Shown: one piece after another, positions 1 to 7,752 of the stretch
Position numbering within the stretch: the first letter of the stretch is position 1
Layout: the number at the start of each line of letters is the position of its first letter
From: JAHEDH01 sp965364515
Lineage (GTDB): Bacteria; Actinomycetota; Acidimicrobiia; Spongiisociales; ZC4RG35
Direction: 5' to 3'
Length of the DNA stretch: 22,496 bases
Assembly (NCBI GenBank): GCA_965364515.1
Contig: CBDTXZ010000032.1
Location: 1 to 22,496, forward strand
Notes under the pieces: generated by a model
Told to the model about the DNA's origin: nothing
What the model saw: only the letters and a program-made list of their open reading frames with translations
The model's database searches: none
Program-made: the position numbers and the translations under genes

Positions 1-1
1 G

Positions 2-478
2 AGCCGGGTTGTTCCGGCGCCGACCGGCCGCCTCGAGCGTGGTCCCAGTGGCACGGTCGGTTTCGCCGACAACGGAGCGGTCTTCCGGTTCGAGCTCGAC
101 GACACCGATCCCACCCAGGTCGTGAGCTTCTCGATGATGGCTCAAGGCGACGATCCGAATACGGACGCCTATGTGCCATTCGTCAGCCCCGACAACATGG
201 ACACCTCGAAGAAGAGCCTCATGGTCCAGGAGGATGCCGACGATGCCCGCATCTGGATGCATGACTTCTCCAAGGGCGAGTGGACGGTGGTGGCGTCCGT
301 CGCCCACACCGACAGCGAGTCGAGTGGCATCGTCGATGCCTCACGATGGTTCGGTCAGGGCGCGTGGCTGCTCACCGTGCAAGGCCATGGCACGTTCGTC
401 GAACAGGAGGTCATCGAGGGCGTGACGTACAAACTGGAGTCCGGCCAATTGCTGCTGATGAAGATCCCCAGCAGCTGA
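2..478 (+). CDS. PhoX/DUF839-like phosphatase, C-terminal part (5' end outside window)
   Basis: An open frame runs from the window edge to TGA at 476-478, so this is the C-terminal ~158 residues of a longer protein. A GTG at 122 is only an internal codon: the frame stays open and coding-like upstream to base 2. The visible part has a 'DNMDTSKKSLMVQEDADDAR' segment, then a 'RIWMHD' strand and 'ESSGIVDASRWFGQGAWLLTVQGHG'-type sequence (only parts quoted). This resembles the last blades of PhoX/DUF839 beta-propeller phosphatases, which are usually exported Ca/Fe-dependent phosphomonoesterases used for phosphate scavenging. The active-site residues and any signal peptide would lie upstream, so activity cannot be judged. 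Another beta-propeller protein is possible. A strong hairpin follows the stop. Confidence 0.6.
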   Translation, partial: SRVVPAPTGRLERGPSGTVGFADNGAVFRFELDDTDPTQVVSFSMMAQGDDPNTDAYVPFVSPDNMDTSKKSLMVQEDADDARIWMHDFSKGEWTVVASVAHTDSESSGIVDASRWFGQGAWLLTVQGHGTFVEQEVIEGVTYKLESGQLLLMKIPSS

Positions 479-511
479 CAGCTTCCGCGCTCCGGTGCAG
501 GATGCGACGTC

Positions 512-541
512 GAGGGGCGGTCCCGGTCGGGACCGCCCCTC
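512..541. terminator. Symmetric GC-rich hairpin between convergent genes
   Basis: A perfect 13-bp inverted repeat (512-524 with 529-541, loop GGTC) lies 33 bases after the PhoX-like stop. The right arm is followed by TCCTCG rather than a run of T, so it is not a classical intrinsic terminator, but U-poor hairpin terminators are common in high-GC actinobacteria. It lies between convergent genes (478 on plus, 803 on minus) and is symmetric, so it could serve both. Confidence 0.55.
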
Positions 542-802
542 TCCTCGTGCGCCGGTCAGCGGCATCCAGGTGGAGGGGTTCGCTCGGTCACCATGCCAGC
601 GGTGATGCGGCACGGGGGGCGGCTCTCACATCCGGCCACCTTGGCTCGCGAGTACGGGCTGCCCGCGGTTCTCGCAGTGAATGGGCGCCACATCGATCCT
701 CGAGGACGGCCAAAGGGCGCAGGTCGATGGTGGCGCAGGTCTCATCAGCCGATGTGAGCCGGCACCGGCTGCCGTTCTTCGACGCCATGCCACGCGTGTG
801 AC
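542..802. other. Non-coding spacer between convergent genes
   Basis: I see no convincing gene in this stretch. A 66-codon minus-strand frame (788-588) starts 15 bases after the phosphofructokinase stop, but it has no well-placed ribosome-binding site, ends in low-complexity Arg/Pro/Ala sequence and has mixed third-position bases. No tRNA, direct repeat or other hairpin comparable to the one at 512-541 was found. Confidence 0.5.
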
Positions 803-3034
803 TCAGCCTCCTGTCGGCATGGACATGATCTCGGCGATGGGCCGGAGTGACATCCAGGACTGCTCACGTGGACGGTGCGCATCCGGCTCGATCAACCGTC
901 CGAAATCGGCGAGATCGGTGAAGCGCACCTTTCCCTTCTGCAACCCGATGAAGGCGCTGCCCGGGGTGTCGGTGTGCGCCTGTTCTATCAGGTACTCGAC
1001 GCATCTCGATGCCAGCCGGGTGGCTTGGATGCGGTCGAACGGTGACGGGTCGCCTCCCTGTTGGATGTGACCGAGGATCGACTGACGCACGTCGTACAGG
1101 TCTCCGCCCTCTCGTTCGAACAGGGCCCGGATGAAACTGGTGGTGTAGACGGGATCGACGTACTCGCTGCGGATCATCAGACCGAGACGTTTCCCGCGCC
1201 GGAAGCCTGCTCTGAGTGCCTCGAGATCGGCTTCGAGGTCAGCGAGCGAGACGCCTTCCTCGGGCAGGTAGACGCGCTCGGCGCCCGTCGCCAGTCCGCT
1301 CATCAAAGCGAGATACCCGCAGTGCCGTCCCATCACCTCGACCACGAAACACCGGCCGGAGGCAACCGCAGACTGCTTGATCTTGTCGACGTTCGACACG
1401 ATGTTGTTCAGGGCCGTGTCGGCACCGATGCTGAGCTCGGAGCCGGGGAGATCGTTGTTGATGGACGCCGGCATACAGACGATCGGGAGCGTCAGCTCCG
1501 GGTGATGCTCACGGTTCTCGTGGAGCAGGTGCGCCGCCTGATATCCCGCCCACCCGCCGATCATCAGGAGTCCGTCGATTCGGTGGGCGCCGATCTGCTC
1601 AGCGATCTGACCGAGGTCCGCCTCTGTCAGGGGTTGGCGGCTGGTGCCCAACTCCGCACCACCGCGGGACACCCAGCCGGAGACGTCCATCCACTCCATC
1701 TCCTCGACTCGGCCGTGTGCGAGGCCCCGGAAACCGTTGGTGACGGCGAGCATCGTGTGACCGAGGTCGAGCCCAACTCGGGTGGCGACGCGGACGGCCG
1801 TGTTCATGCCGGGCGCAGGACCCCCTCCGTGGAGCACCGCCAGGCGGAGCTGCTGTGATTCTGACGCAGTCGCCCGAGGCTGGGCACGCACCATCGTCCG
1901 CATGATGTCGAAGGAGTTCCTGAAGCTCCCGCCCCGCATCTCCATCGCGGACTCGTAGTCGCCGTCACGGATCACATCGGCGACCGCTCGGGTCTTCTCC
2001 ACACAATCCATCATCGGGCTGCTGATGATCTGGTGCTCGCGAATGCCGATGATCTGGGGTTCTCCCCCTGGTGACGTCAGCACCTGCTGGACCGCGGCGT
2101 AGCCGAGCACCGTGCTGAGGTATCGATCGAAGGCGCTCGGGGACCCCCCGCGTTGGACGTGCCCCAGGATGGTCACGCGTGTGTCCTCCCCGAGCCGCTC
2201 CTCGAGAACCGACTTGACGTGCTCGGCGGTGATCGGGTTGCCATGTCGATCTCGGGCGCCCTCGGCCACGATGACCATGTTCTGGCGCCGGCCGATGCCG
2301 CGGCCGGCGGTGAGCGCCCGCCCCATCGACTCTTCCCAATCGTCGGTGTCGGGTGGGTTCTCCGGGATCAGCACCCAGTTCGCCCCCGCGGCCAGCCCGC
2401 TCATCAGTGCCAGGTAGCCACAATGCCGCCCCATCACTTCGATGACGAACGACCGCTGGTGGCTCGAGGCGGTGCTGTGGATGGCGTCGATAGCCTCGGT
2501 GATCCGGTGCAGCGCCGAATCGGCGCCGATCGTCATGTCGGTCCCGAACATGTCGTTGTCGATGGACCCGACCAGGCCGACGAGTGTCAGATGGCTATGG
2601 GCGTCTGCCTGTGAGCGATCGACCGCACCCTCCTCGACGAGCTCGGCGAGCAGCTCGGGCCATTCGCTTCGGAACAGATTGGCCCCTGTCAGGCTGCCGT
2701 CGCCGCCGACGACGACGAGCGCATCGATTCCGCGCTCCACGAGGTGTAGGGCGGCTCTTCGTCTCCCGCTGCGATCTCGGAACTCGGCGCAACGGGCAGT
2801 GCCGAGCACGGTGCCGCCCTGATGCAGAATGCCTCCGACGTCATCGGAGGTCAGCTGCCGAATCGAGTCGCCGCCATCGACCAGGCCCTGAAGACCTTCC
2901 TCGACTCCGAAGACATCCAGTCCTTCATGAAGCCCGGCACGCACGACGGCGCGCACTGCAGCGTTCATACCTGCGGCGTCACCCCCGCTGGTGAGCACCG
3001 CGAGTCTGGCGGGTCGGCGTGGTGTAGTCAGCAC
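803..3034 (-). CDS. Tandem-domain ATP-dependent 6-phosphofructokinase, eukaryotic-type architecture
   Basis: Phosphorylates fructose 6-phosphate to fructose 1,6-bisphosphate, the committed step of glycolysis. The 743-aa protein holds two PFK domains, about residues 8-385 and 395-740; ordinary bacterial PfkA is about 320 aa with one domain. The N-half keeps TSGGDAAGMN (15-24), GGDGS (110-114), SIDND with catalytic Asp159, MGRHCGY (201-207) and GHVQRGGSPSAFDR (291-304). Gly after GGD and Gly before SIDND fit ATP rather than pyrophosphate as donor. In the C-half GGDGS has become GGWAG (493-497) and the catalytic Asp is Asn526 (SINND), while MGRHCGY (568-574) and the sugar-phosphate loop (655-668) persist. 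So only the N-half should be catalytic, as in fungal and animal PFKs where the C-half is allosteric. GTG start at 3034 has GAGGAG (3046-3041) six bases upstream. Probably co-transcribed with the GH65 gene 109 bases upstream. Confidence 0.93.
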   Translation of the reverse strand: MLTTPRRPARLAVLTSGGDAAGMNAAVRAVVRAGLHEGLDVFGVEEGLQGLVDGGDSIRQLTSDDVGGILHQGGTVLGTARCAEFRDRSGRRRAALHLVERGIDALVVVGGDGSLTGANLFRSEWPELLAELVEEGAVDRSQADAHSHLTLVGLVGSIDNDMFGTDMTIGADSALHRITEAIDAIHSTASSHQRSFVIEVMGRHCGYLALMSGLAAGANWVLIPENPPDTDDWEESMGRALTAGRGIGRRQNMVIVAEGARDRHGNPITAEHVKSVLEERLGEDTRVTILGHVQRGGSPSAFDRYLSTVLGYAAVQQVLTSPGGEPQIIGIREHQIISSPMMDCVEKTRAVADVIRDGDYESAMEMRGGSFRNSFDIMRTMVRAQPRATASESQQLRLAVLHGGGPAPGMNTAVRVATRVGLDLGHTMLAVTNGFRGLAHGRVEEMEWMDVSGWVSRGGAELGTSRQPLTEADLGQIAEQIGAHRIDGLLMIGGWAGYQAAHLLHENREHHPELTLPIVCMPASINNDLPGSELSIGADTALNNIVSNVDKIKQSAVASGRCFVVEVMGRHCGYLALMSGLATGAERVYLPEEGVSLADLEADLEALRAGFRRGKRLGLMIRSEYVDPVYTTSFIRALFEREGGDLYDVRQSILGHIQQGGDPSPFDRIQATRLASRCVEYLIEQAHTDTPGSAFIGLQKGKVRFTDLADFGRLIEPDAHRPREQSWMSLRPIAEIMSMPTGG

Positions 3035-3143
3035 CTACAACTCCTCGACTGGCCTGGCGAACGAGGGTGGGAACCTCTTCGTGTGAGCCAGATCACGACA
3101 GCAGGTCGTACGCGATCATCTGCTGGTCGAAGGTCCGGAACGT

Positions 3144-5513
3144 TCATGCTTGCGCTCTCGGCGGCTCGATCACGAGGGGTGCATCGGCTGTGAGCACATG
3201 CTGCACGCCCCGGACGCTGACTTCCAACGGTTCTCCCTCCTCCAGGGAGATTCGCTCCTCGTCGTGGGTGAGCGCGATCGAGATCTGTCGGTCCTGGAAC
3301 CGGACGGGAACCTCGAGACGCCTCCATGATTCGGGGAGGTGGGGATCGACGCTCAACTCGCCGTCGAAGTCGCGGACGCCGGCGAATCCGAAGACGAGCG
3401 TCATCCACACGCCTCCGGTGGATGCAATGTGGACTCCATCCGATACGTTCCCGGCGACGTCACCCAGATCCATCATCAGTGCCGACGTGAAATACTCGAG
3501 CGCCTTCGCATCGTTGTGGATCTCGGCGGCGACGATGCTCTGCACGGCTGCCGACAGCGACGAATCGCCTGTTGTGAGCGGGTCGTAGTAGTCGAAGTTG
3601 CGTTGCTTCTGTTCGGTCGTGAACTCGTTGCCGAGCAGGAACATGGCAAGCACGATGTCCGCCTGCTTGATGACTTGGAACCGGTAGATCACGAGCGGGT
3701 GGTAGTTGAGCAGCAGTGGGAACCGGTCGGGCGGGGTGGCCTCGATGTCCCACACTTCACGGTCGAGGAAGCTCTCGTCCTGAGGATTGATGCCTCGCTC
3801 TGAGTCGAACGGGATGTACATCTTCGACGCGGCGCGTTCCCACGTCTCCTCCTCGCCGTCCTGCAATCCCATCTCGGCCACCAGGGCGGCATGGGCAGCG
3901 GGGTCTTCGGTGCGCAGACGTCGCACGGCGGTGGCCGCGTAGTTGAGGTTTAGGCGTGCCATGAGATTCGTGTAGGCGTTGTCGTTCACGACGGTGGTGT
4001 ATTCGTCGGGGCCCGTCACTCCGTGAATGTGGAATCGGCCGTCTTCGCCGTGGAATCCCAGGTCGAGCCACAACCGCGCCGTCTCGACGAGGATCTCACC
4101 TCCGACCTTGCCGAGAAATGCGACGTCACCGCGCACATCAACGTACTTCCGTATGGCGTAGGCGATGTCGGCGTTGATGTGATACTGAGCGGTGCCGGCC
4201 TGGTAGTAGGCGGAAGCCTCTTCGCCGTTGATCGTTCGCCATGGGAAGAGAGCGCCTCGTTCGCTGACCGTGCGGGCGCGGTCGCGTGCCGCATCGAGCA
4301 TCGAGTGACGGAACCGAAGCAGGTTCCTGGCGATTCGTGGCTGGGTGTACGCGAGGAAGGGGAGGACGTAGACCTCGGAGTCCCAGAAGTAGTGCCCTTC
4401 GTACGCCTGTCCCGTGAGCCCCTTGGCCGGGATGCCCGACCCTTCCGCCCGCCACGTTGCTTGCGCCAACTGGAAGAGATTCCATCTGACCGCCTGTTGG
4501 ATCTGTGTTCCGTCCTCATTCGTCTCGACCTGGATGTCGGCCCGTTCCCAGAATCGGTCGAGATTCCTGCGCTGATCCGAGACCAACGAGTCGAAACCGT
4601 TGCGCACTACCCGGTCGAGGGATCTGGAGGCCCGGTCGGTCAGTTCCGTCACGGGCACCGATCGGGACGTGTGGTAACTGGCGTATTTGGTGATCCTGAT
4701 CGGCACGCCCGGCTGAGCATCCACGGTCACGACCAGCTTGCTGAGATCTTCCCCTGCCGTGACGGCGGTCTCGTGATCGTTGTCGGTCTCGATCACGTGA
4801 TCGACGCCGAGCCCGAGTGTCATGGCGCTGTGGGTCGTTCGGTAGCCGAGGATCAATCGGTTCGCATCATGCTCGATCACCTCGGCGTTGAGCACACGGT
4901 CCGTGAACACCTTGGCGAGCCGAGGATCGGACGAGTCGGATGCTCCCTTGTTCGCTTCCGAGTCCTGGTGATTGACGATCTGAGAAGAGATCACGACCGG
5001 GGCAGCGTGATCGATGAGCGTGACCTCGTAGGTGATGGCCAGCACATGGCGGGACTCGAGAGAGACCAGTCTCTTCGAGACGACCCGGACGTGTTTGCCC
5101 GATGGTGTCGACCAGAGCAGGTTCCGAGTCAGGGTCCCGTTGCGCATGTCGAGTGAACGCTCGTACTCCGGCATGCGAGCGACCGGGAGGAAGAGCGGTT
5201 CGTCGTCCACGTAGAGCTTGAGGATCGTGGCATCCGGCACGTTCACGATCGTCTGCCCGGTGCGGGCCAGTCCGTAGGCATCCTCGGCATGGATGATCGG
5301 CCAGGTCTCGTGGAAACCGTTCACGAAGGTTCCCGCCGACCAGCCGGGCCGGCTCTCCTCGAAGCTTCCCCGAATGCCGAGATAGCCGTTCGCGAGAGAG
5401 AAGAAGGTCTCGGCTCTGTCGACGTGGTCGGGCGAGAACCGGCACTCGGTGATCCGCCAGGGCTCGGGTGGATAGATGTGTGCAGGCGGGGGAGCGATCG
5501 TGCGGGCCGGCAT
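3144..5513 (-). CDS. Glycoside hydrolase family 65 disaccharide phosphorylase
   Basis: Predicted cytoplasmic inverting phosphorylase that splits an alpha-glucosyl disaccharide (maltose, trehalose, kojibiose or nigerose type) with phosphate, giving beta-glucose 1-phosphate and glucose. The 789-aa length is normal for the family: an N-terminal beta-sandwich (about 15-300), then an (alpha/alpha)6 barrel. The general-acid Glu is E504 in VTGPDEY. Phosphate-site signatures KQAD (616-619), DSSLS (650-654) and HIASTGG (695-701) support a phosphorylase rather than a hydrolase. GHYFWD (373-378) is a typical sugar-site segment. There is no signal peptide and no fused beta-phosphoglucomutase domain, a fusion common in actinobacterial relatives, and no separate mutase gene in the window. 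ATG at 5513 has only weak Shine-Dalgarno complementarity. The segment AQYHINADIAYAI (442-454) may tell trehalose from maltose enzymes, but I cannot settle the substrate by eye. Confidence 0.9.
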   Translation of the reverse strand: MPARTIAPPPAHIYPPEPWRITECRFSPDHVDRAETFFSLANGYLGIRGSFEESRPGWSAGTFVNGFHETWPIIHAEDAYGLARTGQTIVNVPDATILKLYVDDEPLFLPVARMPEYERSLDMRNGTLTRNLLWSTPSGKHVRVVSKRLVSLESRHVLAITYEVTLIDHAAPVVISSQIVNHQDSEANKGASDSSDPRLAKVFTDRVLNAEVIEHDANRLILGYRTTHSAMTLGLGVDHVIETDNDHETAVTAGEDLSKLVVTVDAQPGVPIRITKYASYHTSRSVPVTELTDRASRSLDRVVRNGFDSLVSDQRRNLDRFWERADIQVETNEDGTQIQQAVRWNLFQLAQATWRAEGSGIPAKGLTGQAYEGHYFWDSEVYVLPFLAYTQPRIARNLLRFRHSMLDAARDRARTVSERGALFPWRTINGEEASAYYQAGTAQYHINADIAYAIRKYVDVRGDVAFLGKVGGEILVETARLWLDLGFHGEDGRFHIHGVTGPDEYTTVVNDNAYTNLMARLNLNYAATAVRRLRTEDPAAHAALVAEMGLQDGEEETWERAASKMYIPFDSERGINPQDESFLDREVWDIEATPPDRFPLLLNYHPLVIYRFQVIKQADIVLAMFLLGNEFTTEQKQRNFDYYDPLTTGDSSLSAAVQSIVAAEIHNDAKALEYFTSALMMDLGDVAGNVSDGVHIASTGGVWMTLVFGFAGVRDFDGELSVDPHLPESWRRLEVPVRFQDRQISIALTHDEERISLEEGEPLEVSVRGVQHVLTADAPLVIEPPRAQA

Positions 5514-5833
5514 GATTCCGACACTACAGGCGAGCCCGGAAGCAGTCTCCGGGGTCTCCCCGGGCCCACTCGGGCCGTCGGTCTGACTCCTGCGGATGCA
5601 GGAGCAGAAGACACCCAGGATCCGGACCTTCGTTGTTCACTCGACTCTGCGCCTGCGATGCCACGTCGTGTGCCGGACGTTCCGGCCTGCGGACAGACAG
5701 CGAGGATCCGCAGACCGCAGAAGTCGAACGGACGCAGGGGGTCGTGAAGGGCGACACCGGTCCGTACGCTGCGGGGAGCGGAGCAGCCCCGTCGCGTCGC
5801 GGCTCATGGCGAGGTCCCACCCGAGGAGGGTCG
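5514..5833. promoter_or_regulatory. Divergent intergenic region between GH65 and Gfo/Idh/MocA genes
   Basis: This 320-base region separates two divergent carbohydrate units and must hold promoters for both. Two operator-like inverted repeats are visible: GCCGGA-3-TCCGGC at 5672-5686, and CTGCGGA/TCCGCAG arms at 5687-5693 and 5707-5713 with a 13-base spacer. They sit side by side. No regulator gene is in the window, and in GC-rich DNA such repeats can arise by chance, so this is a suggestion only. I could not pick out convincing -35/-10 pairs. The plus frame is open back to 5633, but that stretch is Arg/Gly/Ser-rich and is not coding-like. Confidence 0.35.
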
Positions 5834-6883
5834 ATGAGCGGAACATCTGAGCGTGTCCTGAAGGTCGGCGTGTTGGGCTGCGGTCGTATCGCTCAGGCCG
5901 CCCACCTTCCGGCGATCGCCAAGGCCGATTCCGTCGAACTCGTCGCAGTGTGCGACCCGAGTCCGACGCTGGCTCACGGTGTGGCGGGCCGATACGGTGT
6001 GAGCGCGTTTCTCGAAGCCGGGGACCTTCTCGCGACCGGTGTCGAGGCGGTCGTGATCGCAGCCCCCGATCGCTTTCACGAGTCGCTGGGGATCGCCGCC
6101 CTCGAGGCGGGCAAGCACGTCCTGATGGAGAAGCCGCTTGCGGCAGATCCGTCGGCGGGTCGCCGACTGGCCGACCTCGCCAGAAGCAGGGACCTGAGAC
6201 TGCAGACCGGGGCGATGAAACGATATGACCCCGGGTTCTCCCGCCGATACGTCGAGGAGATCGGCGATCTGATCTCGTACAACGCGGTGTACCGCGTTCC
6301 GGCGATGCGACCGGCGATCGAAGCGACGCTGTTTCCTCACGACATGGTGGTGGACGAGGAAGTGCGTGCCACCGAGACGGCCCTCAAGCAACAGGGCAGC
6401 CGGGCCGCATACCTGTTGGCCACGCATGGCGCCCACGTCTTCGACTTGGTGTGCCACTTCACCGGCATCCCCAAGTGGATTCGGGTATCGAGCGCACGGG
6501 TTGGAGATGACTACACCTGGCACAGCACGGTGGGACTCGCCGGTGGTGGTCTCGGGTCACTGGAGATGACCGTTGACGCCCACAGTGACTGGAGTGAGGG
6601 GTTCGAGCTCTTCGGGAGCAGGGGCCACATCAAGGTCGACATCCATCAGCCGTTTTGGAAGCGGGCCAGCAACGTCGACGTCTACCTGGAGGAGTCGGAA
6701 ACGTCGCTCCGACCCCACCTCGGTGACACCGATTCCTTCAAGCTCCAGATCGAGGCGTTCGCTCGCGCCGTTCGGAGCGGTGGTGGCGAATCCCCGTCGC
6801 CGGAGGAGGGTGTGCTGGTCACGAGGCTCATCGAGGCTGCGGGCGAGAGCGCCGCACGTGGCGGTGAGATGGTGGAGGTGTGA
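5834..6883 (+). CDS. Gfo/Idh/MocA family NAD(P)-dependent oxidoreductase
   Basis: Predicted sugar, inositol or related polyol dehydrogenase. The 349-aa length is normal for the family. The start is ATG 5834 with AGGAGG at 5824-5829, four bases upstream; the frame is open further upstream but that part is not protein-like. The N-terminal Rossmann fold has VGVLGCGRIAQ (11-21), then the family EKP signature in HVLMEKPLA (Lys100, binding nicotinamide and substrate). The C-terminal alpha/beta domain has THGAHVFDLVCHF (197-209) with the His/Asp pair typical of the catalytic region. It overlaps the next gene by four bases (GTGA), indicating translational coupling with the isomerase-like gene; a transporter follows. 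That arrangement fits catabolism of an imported sugar or polyol. The exact substrate cannot be read from sequence. Confidence 0.9.
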   Translation: MSGTSERVLKVGVLGCGRIAQAAHLPAIAKADSVELVAVCDPSPTLAHGVAGRYGVSAFLEAGDLLATGVEAVVIAAPDRFHESLGIAALEAGKHVLMEKPLAADPSAGRRLADLARSRDLRLQTGAMKRYDPGFSRRYVEEIGDLISYNAVYRVPAMRPAIEATLFPHDMVVDEEVRATETALKQQGSRAAYLLATHGAHVFDLVCHFTGIPKWIRVSSARVGDDYTWHSTVGLAGGGLGSLEMTVDAHSDWSEGFELFGSRGHIKVDIHQPFWKRASNVDVYLEESETSLRPHLGDTDSFKLQIEAFARAVRSGGGESPSPEEGVLVTRLIEAAGESAARGGEMVEV

Positions 6884-7731
6884 ACAGCAAGGAACTCGAG
6901 CTCGGCATCTTCGCTCGAGTGTTTCCACCGGGCGATGCGCGAGCTCTTGCCGGGACGATCCGACGCCACGGATTGAGACTGGTACACCTGAATCTGGTTG
7001 CAGTCGGGCTCCCGACGATCCCGGACGTCGACGAGATGAGTGCGATCGACCTCGGTCGGATCGCAACGGCGTTCCAGGCTGCGGGTCTCGTCGTGTGGGG
7101 AGTGTCCGCGACGTACAACATGGCCCATCCCGACGACGCTCGACGGCGGGCGGAGACGCATCGAGCTGCGGCATTCGTCCCCCGTATTCGAGATCTGGGC
7201 ACTTCCAACATGACCGTGTGCTCCGGAACCCGGGATCCTCGGGACAAGTGGCGTGCTCACCCCGACAACGGGACGCCGGATGCGTGGGACGACATGATCG
7301 AGTCTTTCTCCGTGTTGGCGGATGCTTGCCATCTCGAGCGGCGTGAAGCTTGTCGTGGAGCCGGAACCCGGCAATGTGATCACCGGCACGGACCTTGCGC
7401 TTCGCCTCGTGTCCGACCTCGGAAGCCGCGGCGAGGTCGTCCGGTTCGTCCTCGACCCCGCCAACCTGGTGGCTCGGAAGCCGGTTTCAGAACGCTCCGG
7501 AATCCTGGAGGACGCGCGGCTGGGCGACCGCACGGTCTGTCTCCATGCGAAGGACGTGATCGAATGGGACGAACGTCTCGGCGGCGAAGAGGGCCTCGAC
7601 TTCGTGCACGTGATGCGTCTTCGGATGGACTTCCGGGTCCGGTCCCAGTGATCATCCAGGACACCACTCCCGAACAGGTGGTCCCGGTGATCGAGATGCT
7701 CCGGGCTGCTCACCGAGCTGCACGTCGATGA
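6880..7731 (+). pseudogene. Sugar phosphate isomerase/epimerase-like TIM barrel, two compensating frame shifts
   Basis: Reads as one ~283-residue xylose-isomerase-like TIM-barrel protein, but only if the frame changes twice. GTG 6880 opens frame 1 (begins NSKELELGIFARVF), coding-like to about 7325. Coding sense then continues in frame 2, with VEPEPGNV and CLHAKD, a Glu and His expected at the divalent metal site, and VLDPANL between them. Near 7618-7622 it returns to frame 1 for GLPGPVPVIIQDTTPEQVV and ends at TGA 7731. The simplest repair removes one T from GCTTGCC (7322-7328) and adds one base near CTTCGG. Paired +1/-1 shifts 295 bases apart, with the interior still conserved, look more like assembly error than decay. 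As written, the gene would make a truncated or scrambled product. Coupled to the upstream dehydrogenase. Confidence 0.75.
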
Positions 7732-7752
7732 TGGCAGCCGCAGGGACCCTCG

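Noticed and set aside
588..788. 66-codon minus-strand frame just after the phosphofructokinase gene
   Set aside because: No well-placed ribosome-binding site, weak codon bias and a low-complexity C-terminus.
1061..1858. Long plus-strand open frame opposite the phosphofructokinase gene
   Set aside because: Lies wholly antisense to conserved PFK motifs; long antisense frames are expected in GC-rich coding DNA.
4023..5156. 377-codon plus-strand open frame opposite the GH65 gene
   Set aside because: Antisense shadow of a confidently identified gene, with no recognisable domain or ribosome-binding site.
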